This document shows positions 43,601-56,200 of a DNA stretch of 64,000 nucleotides, piece after piece. The DNA is taken from the NCBI GenBank assembly GCA_934047225.1, contig OW204012.1, forward strand, positions 11,718,001 through 11,782,000. The letters are read 5' to 3'. The notes under the pieces were generated by a model. The model was given only the letters and a program-made list of their open reading frames with translations. It was not told where the DNA came from and searched no databases. The translations under genes were made by a program, and so were the position numbers. The first letter of the stretch is position 1. Each line of letters opens with the position of its first letter. The stretch comes from Ypsolopha sequella. Lineage: Eukaryota > Arthropoda > Insecta > Lepidoptera > Ypsolophidae.

Positions 43601-46600
43601 ATTCCACAACCAAATAGTTTATACCTCTGTAGTTCCTTCACCCAACCCTTGATCGCGTTGAAGCTCATGACGCTAGATATGTCATAGACCAGGAGCGCCG
43701 CGTTGGCGTTCCTGTAGTACATCGGCGCCATCGACCTAAACCGCTCCTGGCCTGCTGTGTCCCACACCTGGAATATAGGGAATATTCTCGTCTGATTCAT
43801 GCCACCAAACGCCCTCTTTTCATTGACGATTTTTACGTGATAGCTGGTGCGAATTATCGAGATACTTCGCGTTCTCAGCAACATCAATCAGTGGCGTGCA
43901 CAGAACTTTTTGCTGGAAAAGCAAGCAATTGGTCAAGAATAACAATAAAAAAAATGTTTGTGCCGTTTGGCGTAGAGACGTTCGGGCCGTGGGGGCCAGA
44001 CGCGCGACGGCTCTCTAAGGATATAGCGTCGCGCCTGGTCGAGACTTCGTGTGACCCAAGGGCTGGGGCTTACTTCAGACAAAGAATAAGCCTCGCTATT
44101 CAGCGTGGTAATGCCACCAGCGTCTTGGGTACCCTGCCCCGTGGCAGCGATGACCTAGACAATTTTTTTTATTTAATTTAGTGGTTTATTTCGCTACTAA
44201 GATAATATGTTAATAATGTAGGTGCCGCCTCCTTATATTTTTGTTTTAGATAGGTTTAGCTTATAGAATTTTTTATTTTGTAGATTATTTAGTTTAAACA
44301 TAACTTAATTTATTATAATATATAAAAAAAATTAAAAAAATTTAAATATCACTTTAAAAAAAAAAGTTTGTATAGGAAATTTTTACTCTAGGGTAGACAA
44401 TTGCTTGCTTTTCCAGCAAAAAGTTCTGTGCACGCCACTGACATCAGTACATACAGAGTGTTTGGGGCATCGATGTAAATATTTTCAGGTATGATAAAGG
44501 AAGTGATTTTAAACAGTGATTTGATGTGATTTGAAACCATTAAACAAATTCGGATGCGGTTTTCTTTATTATCATCGTAGTGACCCTGGTCAACATATAC
44601 AAGGTGACTTTTTGATCATCGTCCAAATTCATACTGGTGGCTTGGTAAGTGATCAGTATCATGCATCAGTAACAATTTTGGTGAAATCCGTAAAATGAAA
44701 TTTCGACTCCCCATAGTGATTCACTCGGGACTGGAACTGAATTTATATGGGAAGCCGAAATTTCATTATACGAATTTCACAAAAAATGTTACTGATCCAA
44801 GATACTGATCACTTATCAAGCCTCCAGTATGAATTTGGACGATGATCAAAAAGTCACCTTGTATATAGGCTATAACGGGCGTTAATAAAATTACGCCCAA
44901 GCCGAAGGCCAGAGTTTAATAAACGCGGGCGGAGCGGAAACGCGGGCAAAAGGCTAGTAGACAATAAAGAAAGAAAATCCAATACCAGAGACAACCCAAA
45001 AACGATCGGTATGTAATAGTAGTTTATGCTACAAGGGCGCAAAGGAATAAATTACGAGGACGATTTAAAACACGAGCGTAGCGAGTAAACGAACCGAGTA
45101 ATTTATTGCTTTTACGCCCGTGTATCATACTATGTTTTTCAATGCATAGTGTGAGGAAATGAAAACAAATATAATCTTGTGAACTTTAAATTATGATTGG
45201 CTCAAAAGGATTGTATCCAGAGCCGTTAAACAGTGAAAAAAAAAGTATAACATCTATGGTACACAGGAAAGGCTGCAGGTTACCCAACCATTGCAAACAA
45301 ATTAAAAATAATAATAATAATAAAGCCCTAGGGCAAAATAATCGACTTTCTGTTCGGTTTTGATGCATAAAAAGTGGGCCTTTACGAGCACATGCATTGA
45401 AAAATAATTACCCATTTATACATGAGAAATACATAAGCCAGATACCAGATGGTATTCCGGGGGCGCCGCCGTGCCCCCTGGCCCCTGCCTAATTACGCCT
45501 ATTTTCATTTTCATTTTCTTTATTGGGAAACAAACAGTTATAATTTTTACAAACTTAATAAAATATAATAGCTAATGCTTAAACAAAAACAGTTTCCACT
45601 TAACAGTATCAAAAACAAATAAATTAATGCACGACAAAGAAAAATACAACATGCAAAACTTAAAAAAACACAACAGCTCTGATATCTAACATTAACAATA
45701 CTAAAAGATTACAAGAATAAATTTAATATATATATATTACAAGCTACGAAAAATCTAAATTTTTAGTACATACATACTTAAAAGTTTTTAACAAAAGTTT
45801 TATATAGCTCGCTCTTAAATTGACCCAACGAAAGATGCAACACGTCTAAATCACTAAAGTCCTTATTATAAGTATCACAAGTTCTGATTAAAAATCTGTA
45901 AAGTATGTAAAGTATGCCTATGTAAAGTATTTTTTTTTTTTTTTGTAGATGTAATATTCTTGTATGTTGTTGTATTTTTACCTGTAACTTGACGGTAGCA
46001 TCTTCCAAATTAATCTTGCACGTGAAGAATGACGCCCCGATTGTCGGAGAGATGTGTTTGGAGAACATTTTTCCGATGTACCGAACCACCATACTGGTTT
46101 TGCCGACCCCTGAAATAAGAGCAACAGTCTTATTAGGCATGTGAACAAAACAATTCTGGGCCCGTAGTATAGTGTTTAATCGCGCGCGATGCGACTTAGT
46201 TGAATCACAAGTGCGACACGATGTTTTCGCGATTAAACAGTACGTCACGCTCCTTGCACTTGTGATTCACCTAGTGGCGTCGCGCGCGATTAAACACTAT
46301 GCTACAGGACCTGGGATCATCACGACGAGAGAACAAATATTGATGAACAATGGTGTCGATTCTGCGTAACACGACAGGACTAACCTAATTTTAAGCGTCC
46401 TGTCATTTTCTTTCTTTTTCGATTTTGTTTTAAAATTCCTCCTCGGTCACACGTAACACCTTTCCTGAATGACGCAGACATTCTCAATATAGAAAGTAGG
46501 CAAAAGCTTTACTTAGCCACGCTATTATTCGGCGTCAAAAAACAAAGGTACCGCCTTATTTGTTTACAAAACTGAACTGGCGTGGTTCGCGTCGGGTTGC

Positions 46601-47242
46601 TAGGGCTTGCACTATGCCTCTCTCTTTGCCTCACCACCGGACAGCTGCTTTCAGAGGCAGTTTTTCTTTCATGGCCACCAAATGTTGGAACGATATTCCG
46701 CCACCCCTTCGTAACCTTACAAAAAAACATTGCTTTAAAGCAAAGTATCGGTTGCATTTGCTGGCCATGCAAAGAAAAACTGTAGCAAAGTCCCATTAAG
46801 GCAAGCAGTGGTGCATTATTATATTATTTTAGTACAAATTTCGTTAATTTATTATTATTTTTATTTCATATTACTTTCATTTGTTTTTATACCATATTAC
46901 ATAAATATATTAAATATAATATTCACTCATAAGTATTACACTCGCATAAATATTATATGTATAACCATATATTATATTATTTATTTCTTAATTAAATTAC
47001 ACAAAATTAAAAGTTCAGCACGTCGCTCTTCTACGGTTCCGGCAGAATGATCAGTGCTGCATTGTGAATCTTTGCAGCAAATACTGAGTCGGAGCCCTTT
47101 TACTATTGTAATATGTCCATAATTATGTATCTGTCTCATTTTTATTATTGTTAAAACTTGTTCCTTGTCTTTTATTGTTAATGTAAATATTTAATTGTGT
47201 TGAATGTGAATTGTGTACGTATTGTAATAGTGAATAAATGTT

Positions 47243-47283
<41 letters not shown>

Positions 47284-50200
47284 CTGTCAAATAAGTTAAG
47301 ATGTGCTACATCAAATCGACACTAATAACTGAAAAATCCCACTAATATTATACCTTTAAGATTAAACGTCAGTTGCTCGATACAAAGTGCATAACTTAAG
47401 TTTGTTTCTCTTGTAAAGAAATTAAAACTTAAAAAGCTAATAGCTTAATTTTTAAAAGATTTTTTTTTTCAGACATATACGACATTTTAGGACATAGTTT
47501 TCATTATTTTGGTATATAAATTAACCATTATTTTTTATGATTTTTTAAAGAATTGTCCGATGACCTTGTCACTTGAGAATGCCAATTGTTCAGTATTTGT
47601 GAGGTTTATAAAGCAAATTTGAAATCGTATACACAATTAGTCATCATCTTCTCAAAACAAACTTAAAATGCTGTTTTAACTTTGTTTGGACCAGATCATG
47701 ACCAATTGCACAAATTAATTAAATTTCAAACTCTTGCTTTATAAACCTTACTAATATTGAACTATTGGCATCAACTGCTACATACCAAAATATTTTTCAA
47801 TTTTTAACTTTTAAACAAGAAAAACAAAGTTAAGTTGCGCACTTTGTACCGAGAGACTGATGTTTAACCTTGAATGCGAAAGTTTGTATGTATGTATGTA
47901 TGTTTGTTGCTTCTCCACGCCGTATCTACTGAACCGATTGGGCTGAAACTTTGCACAAATATAGTTCTAGACCTGGAATAGGACATAGGCTACTTTTTTT
48001 CTCATAAGTCAGTTCCCATAGAAATGGGGTGTCAAGTTTCAATAGAAAAGTTTTGTTTTACACCATACTTACTAAACTGATTTGGATAAAACTTTGCACA
48101 AATGTGGTTCTAGATCTGGAATTGGACATGGGCTACTTTTTATCCCATTAATCAGCTCCCATGATATTATTCGATGCTTTTTGTTATCAGATGTATAAAA
48201 ATTTAAATAATGCATGTTTAGTTTTAGTTTTAGTTGTTAATATATAATGTTGTGCATGTAAATGTAAATTTCTCAACTTAAAATGTAATGTTATGATTAG
48301 GTTTATGATTGCCGATGTATCAAAATTTCAATTATATTTATTTTATGTGGACCTTTACCCTGAGAGGCGGGTTTTTTTTCTCAGTTCAGGGTAAATTTAA
48401 TACTTCATTATTGATACTGCTTTTTTTATGAGGATAATAAATAATTTGTATTGTATTTTAATGGTTTTTCATTAATACCCGTCATAGAATATGTGCTTAG
48501 AGTATATGGGTAAATATTAGTCTCGATTCGGTGTAACACGACTTATTTGACAGGACTAAACTTAATTTTATTCGTTCTGTCTTTTTCTTTCTATATCGAA
48601 AAGATAAAGACAGGACGCTTTAAATAAGGTTAGAACTGTCAAATAAGTTAAGTCGTGTTACATCAAATCGACACAATTGCATTACATCTAAGTTACAACT
48701 GATAAACAGTCAATATTACATCTTATCGGAGAAAAGACCAGTAGTCAGTCGAACTGATATCTTGTTACGCTTATCAGATTCTACGATTACATTATGGAAA
48801 GTTACGAAGGTAGATTAAGGTGATATGTAAAAAAATAGAGGTGCTTCTTTTTTGTGTATTTCAAGAAATACAAGGAAAATAAAAAAAAATGAAAAAATCT
48901 GGTATATGCATTTTGACTATATAATCTAGGGTTTTGAAATGAGGGCTTTTCATGACAGCTCTTAATCAAGTTTCACCAAAATGAACTAGATGGCGCTGAC
49001 GTATGCTCTAATTTCAAAAATGTATGACGTAACAAAATCTACTCTATGACAAGACCTAACCTTAAATATTATAATAAAGATTTCAATATATTTAATATTA
49101 TATAGTACTATTTTCCACATAAGCGTTAGAATGTGGAAAAATCAATAATGAAATAGCATTAATTACCTAATTCTTTGGATAATGTAACTTAAATTAAACT
49201 TTAAATGTTTTAGTGCTAGAGTGTCTTTTTTCACCAACTAAAGTCTAATCCACAAAAAAAACCAGCCACTAAAAACAATATTTCTCCGCTAAAATGGGTT
49301 TCTAAACCACCAGTTTTAGTGCAAATTCCCTAAGTTGACAACACTGAATCAGGAACCATAGAGTAGACTGTATATTTTTGACATGAGAGCATACGTCAGC
49401 GCCGTCTATTGATCGCACTCTGAACTATTTTTTTTTTTAATGCTGTCTGAAAAGCCCTCATTGGAAAACGTGTTTGGATAAATTTTCCTCGATAGAAATA
49501 ATTGTTGAAATGAGGTCTTCAAACACACTTTTTCTCCTCGTTTGACGAATAGGGACCATAATTATATAGAACTCAAACATGTTGTATTAGGTGTGTTTCA
49601 ACAATATCTAGAGATTTGATTTTTGAAATTTTGTTTTTTTATAAAAACTATAAAACTAAAATTTTTCGCTTTAGCCCTGAATCCGCCCCTCTCGCACTGA
49701 GCGTGTTTTCGGTTAGAGTGACAGTGACAAAAATAAAATTCGCATAGCCTCTTAAAGGCAAACCGGTTAAGTCAGATTTCACCCGCAACGTTACAGAGAC
49801 GCAGCGGGTTACCCTAACTAAAGGGAAGCGGGCGGCAAGGTTGTGAGAGAGACTGCTGTAACTCTCACATACCCCTGAAGTGCGTTCATTAAATAACCCT
49901 GGGCTGGGTAGGAACACTGGGGTTGTAACGCTGAGTTTTTGAACGGGTTTCGTCGTGTGACGACACTCCAAACGTCAGTTGTCATTTTTGCATTATATTT
50001 AGTATAATAACGTTGAGAGGACCCCCTCGGTACGAAATTTAACGTTAGTATATCAACTATAACGTTGAGAAGACCCCCTCGGTACAAAAATTAACGTCAT
50101 TTCATTTACGAAAATTTACGTGAATGTCAGGTGACGTTTGGAGCCTATGCGAACCTTGCGAACCCTGCTCAGAGTTGATGTTGAAAAATTCGACACCAGT

Positions 50201-53200
50201 GTAGCGACACTGTCATTTTTGAACGGTCGGTGTTGAGACGCGAGTTCATTTTTGAACGGGTTAATGTTGCGACCCGGGTAGGAAACCCAACTCGGTGTGA
50301 GTTTATGAACGACAATCTGTAGCGTCGCGAGCAAAGACTGACTATTCTCCGTCCGGGAGTCCATATTAAAAAAAAATGGGGTTTTTTCGAGTCCATTTAC
50401 TCCACTATAACGTCATCTACGTATTTCATTTTTGGGTAAATGTTTATTGAGTAGGTTAATGCAGGTTAGCCAACCATTGTAAATAAATTAAAAAAATAAT
50501 ATAAAAGCCCTAGGGCAAAATAATCGACTTTCTGTTCGGTTTTGATGCATAAAAAGTGGGCCTTTACGAACACTTGCATTAAAAATTTTATTTTCCTTTT
50601 AAAAGAAACTGTACACTGTGTATTGCAACACGACCACGCTATACGTAAGGTAAGAGTACAATAACAAGAAGGATTAAAGCACTGAAGTGGAATTGTCATG
50701 CCAAGGGCAACGTAATCTGATACAGGCGTGAGGGCCGAATATCCCTTCAGTCACAGCCTTCTCTAGTCTCAAGCCGTGCTATTAGAATTGGCAACGTCGC
50801 ATTTTCGTGAAAAGGGAACCGATCTTTCATAGAGCCCACCTAATTGAAGGCACTGATAATGAATGCTTAACTGTTATTATTTAGTGCTAAAACTGAAGAA
50901 ATAATAGTATTAAATAAGAAATAACTCGACTATGGTATACATAAAGCATCAAGCTCGTTTATTAAACATAAGGAGACCTAGGATTACCTATAAACTGCTC
51001 GTAAATGCTGTACTTATTTCTTTTTATCATTAATAAGTTTATTTATACTGATAAAATAAAACTACAATTTTTGTTGCTCAGAAATAAGTTTTTTATTATA
51101 CAATATATATTTTATATGAATATATAAAAATAACAATATAGTCACAACAACATACATCAACGGGAGTGTGGTAACATAGGTAAAAAAGTAACGCATATTT
51201 CAATCAATTGTATATTTGTATACTTGCATGACTAGATTGGATGTGGAAGAGGCAAAAGAGGTGTGTCTAGATCGTGGCAGATGAAAATCTGTAGTCTCTG
51301 CCTACGCTTCCGGGAGAAAGGCGTGAATATATAAGGTGAAATTTAAGTAATCAACCGCCTAAATTCATACTGGAGACTCGGTTAGTGATCAGAAACAATG
51401 TTCAATGACCTGCCAGGTGAACGTCGAAAAAAATAATTTTCGTTTCTATATTGCCTATAGGATTTTGTATTTGAACTAGTCAAGTAGGAATGCCAAAATT
51501 TCTTTTTTTACGATTTTTGAGAAAATGATCATTGAAGCTTGTTCCTGATCACTAACCGAGTCTTCACTATGAATTCAGGCGGTTGATTAAGTTTCACCTT
51601 GTATGTATGAATCTACGTATAAAGGTTTAGGTAGTCAAAGCATTTAGTTTTCTTTTATTACATTTTTTCTCTGTATGTGAGTTGTTAATATTTTTGGTGT
51701 AGTTGTTTAAAATTATGTTGGACAAAATTTTACAAATAGATGTATATACAGATCTAAGGTCATGTCCTGCTTCACAAAACCCTTCTAGTTCGATAAAAAA
51801 ATTGTCAGACTATTGTTAGTAAAGATAGCACTTGTCGAGCATCGTCTGATTGTTTGACTTGCATCCGGGAACACAACATCGTTTGGGCATCTAAAATAAA
51901 TAATTGATAATGTTACACGAAGGTCAGAAAAATAAAAAATACGATTTTTACCTTTATAGCACTTGACAAACTTTGAGGTTAGGTAGAATTTTTACGTTAA
52001 AAATAGAGGTAAACCTACGAATACTGCTGCAATACATACCTTGTCTACAGCTTGTTATGTGTATTCAATGAGATTTTAGGTTATTGGCGAATAAACACTT
52101 GTTTTCCTAAATAATTGTCACACAAAGCCACAAAAACAATACGAATATTCTATTTAGGCGCGAAGATATAACCCTTCCCCTGTAAATAGTACTTTTGTTC
52201 TACCAAATTGGACAGATCCAATGACCAACATAAATAGGAAGCATATGAATATCGACTGAATTTAGTTGTCACATAGATAAGTCAACAAATGTTGCAGTAA
52301 GCATGATTTTAAATTTGGCCGGATTATCTCTACGAAATGTCAAAATTAGACCCGGTTCTCCCGCTACGTTGCCAAGTTTCAACAACACGGCTTGGGACTA
52401 GAGAAGGCTGTGCTTCAGTGAAATATTGTTCAATCAACCACACATATAGACAATATATTTATTACTATCATTTTGCCCGCGGCTTCGCTCGCGTTTATTC
52501 AACTCTGCCCCGTTTTCGGCTTGAGCGTTATTTTACTAACACCCCTTATATGTTGGGTCACTACGATGATAATAAAGAAAATCGCATCCAAATCCTTCGT
52601 TATTAACCATAATTATTACGATTACAGATGCAAAACGATGCACCGCTTCGTAATCGTTGCATACCTAATTAATTTCCCGTAATCTGTGATGATGTCACAC
52701 ATTAATTAATGTATTCAAATACGACCATTTGTAATCAAAAATTGTTAATCATTGTCTAGACTCCCGCAGTACAAGTCTGACTTAGTTTGGGGTCCAATAT
52801 TAAACCAGAAAGAGTTTCCAACGCTCAATAGTACCTACACTATTCAGTTCGAGCACTGTTCAATTTATTGTACCTTTATTTTTTTGTTAATCATTTTGTC
52901 GTACTCCGGTATCTTGTTTTAAGGTGTTTTTTTTTTATTATTTATTTTTGTTTGTGTGTACTTTTGAGAAATAAAATATTTTGTATTTGTATTTGTATCC
53001 GTGACTAACTTCAAGCCTGTCTTTACTACTAGCCTGAACTGTATCCCATAAACAGACCACCAACAAAGAAGTATTCTATTCTAGTTGTAAAGAACACAGT
53101 ACTAATAGAAAGAAAACTCGCTGACTTACTACAATTAAATGTATATGTCGTGACCATATCGTAGAATAGGCATGATGACTAAAAAATTCTAATTAGTCCG

Positions 53201-56200
53201 TCAGTTAGATTATCAGAAAATATTCGACACGTATTTTTTCTTCTGTCAATTAAACAAAAAATTATGAAGATATAGCCCGCTAAAGTTCCGCGTGACGTCA
53301 CGCCTAAGTACACTTAACAACTCAAAAACTTTGACGCGCTTTATCTCTGTCATTTTTTGTTTGATTAACAAAAAAAAAATACGTGTCCAATATTTTTTGA
53401 TAATCTAAATGTCGGACTAAAGAGAATAATATTTTGTTTACCCTGTCATCTCCCCTATTGACCATTTCATGATCTGGTGGGGCAGATCGTAAAGTATGAA
53501 ATCAAAAATCTTTCACCAAAAGTAAAAAATAGGCGCGACGACGAGCGAAGCGAAGCGAGGCGACCCTCCCAATTTTAACAGAAATACGATATGGCCAACC
53601 AGATAATGAAATAGTCAATTCTACGATAACGATATATTATATAACAGGTAGTAGAGCTGATGCCGGGCTCGACTGTGGAGGTACCACCATCTTACTTGGA
53701 GACCGCCTCGAAGTAATTCGAGGGAGAGTAAGAGGACAGCTCACAGGCAAAAAACGAGGAGGCCCACCATGCCTGGGACCGACGGGTATATCCATCCCTA
53801 ATAGCCGGGTCTTATATGGAACAGACTGGTGAAGGGCAGGGGCGTCACTGCCCAGCGTGTGTGAGTATGCGGAATTCTTCCAGTTAGACCGCCGGGAGTG
53901 GCAAAGTCCTGGAAAGGCTTATGTCCAGCAGTGGACGAACTAGACTGATGGATGGACGATATGACCACGACATATACAAACCTGTTTTAATACGATTTAT
54001 ATGTTAATGATGTATTAAATAATGATTGCTTCCTTATCATTATGCCGATTATTATTGTTTATTGCAATTCAATAACTATCGACTACTTAGGTTGAGGTTA
54101 ATTGTTATTATAATATTGTAGGGCACAATCGTTTTTAGGGTTCCGTAGTACCTAAAAGGTACAAAAGGAATCTATAATGGTGAGACTCCATTGTCCGTCC
54201 GTACGTCACGGCCACATAACTTTAGCACATGGAATTTGGCACAAAATAGCATTAGCTTGCCCACATATAATGGTGTAAAAAAAAAATTAAATTGTTCAAA
54301 ATATTTTTTCAAAACAAAAGTGAGTAAAATAAAAAATATTATCCTAAAAATACAATATGGCTACAAAATTGTAAAATATTAAAAAGCTGATTGTAAAAAT
54401 ATATACTTTTATTATATTTACTGGCACTGGTTTCGAGAAATCTTTAAAAAACCACAAAAATATGTATGTCCCCACCCTTATCTCCAAAACTGGGAGATCG
54501 AAAAATATGAAAAAAATTCCGATTATAGATCATAACTGGCCAATTACAGGAAAATTATAGCCATTAAAAAAAAGTTGAGATGAGAAATATAAAAAAAGAA
54601 GTAAAACAAATAAAAAAAATATTTTATAAAAATACAATATGCTTATCAAATTGTAGTTATTAAAAATTTGATTGTAAAAATATATAGTTTGGCTATATTT
54701 AATTGCTTCTATTTGGAGAAATCCTTGAAAAACCATAAAAAAATTTATAATGTCCGTCCCCCTTATCTCCAAAACTGGTGGACCGAAAAATATGAAAAAA
54801 ATCATGATAATATGTGTTTACGTAAAGATAACAGGAAAAATAAAGCGGTGAAGAAATACACGAAAAAAAATGACAAAATTAAATTTATCATCCACAATAC
54901 GGAACCCTAGGTACGCGAGTCTGACTCGCCCTTTGTCGGTTTATTTTATTTTATGGAATAATATATATACCCTTTTGAACAGACACTCCTCAATGTTATT
55001 CTTTATTGTACAATGAATTGTACAATTAAATACAATTATTTACAATAAAAAAAATGTACAGAGGCGAGCTTGTCTCTGAAGAGATTTCTTACAGAAACAA
55101 CAAACAAGGGCCTGTATATAAACCATTCCTCTATTTTATGTATACATACATACATATACTCACGCCTGTCTCCCAGAGGGGTAGACAGAGACTACAGGTC
55201 CCCTAAAAAGGCCGCTTTGGATGAATCATATTATGAATCTGTTGTAATTCCGTCTTTTTTGCATGCATGAAGATACTCTGAGTCTATCCTACTTTCAAAT
55301 CATTTCATGATTCACCCAAGTTGGCCTTTTTAGGTCCCCTGATCTCCATTTGCTACGGGTACTTTTAACAGTATGTCGCCAATTTGGTCAGCATACGTCC
55401 TTCTAGGGCGGCCTGGTACCTGTACCTTCCACTTGCACCATAAATTTCTTTCCTCACCTACTTTCATGCATCCTCTCTACATGTCCAATAGTATTTTATG
55501 TATCTAAAGGGGAAAACCCAATTTCTAAATAAATGATTCACAAAATTGATGTGTTGGTTATATTATCAGAACAATAACTTGTCGTTTTGAACTCTGATGT
55601 AATGACTAATGACTATCTTGTAATACCTAAGTAAATTGTTTTTAATAGGGTATACCTATACTTATTTGAATGACAACATGTGCATGGACAGAGCATTGAA
55701 GCATGTTACCCTCTGTTCTGATGATGATGTTGAGGTTGGACGCCTGCTGGCGGATGGTCGGCTTTCCAGTTGGAGCTATTCCATCCAATTCCCATTGCTT
55801 GGAGCTTTGGTATCCTATTTTCACAGTTGCATTCCCTCCTCAAATATTCAGCTTCTTTTAACAAATCTAAGTATACTATATGTACCATATGTAATATACT
55901 ATACTTCCATATACTATATGTAAGTATATACTATATGTACCTAGCTTTTTTAAATATATTTCAATCTATATAAAAAAGGTATACACTAGGTTAGGTTAGG
56001 TTTTAATGTTATGATACAAGTCGGAGCTGAGTGAAATGGCGCAGTACAACGCATCTCCTATTAGTCAGATTAAAAAAAAAATTACTCTACATGGATAACT
56101 ATGGAATCCATGATAATTAGATCATGGGCTTGGAACAATATTGTTTGGTTTAAGTACCTTTCTAATTATGTTGGACTTGGACTACTATACATTTTTTATT

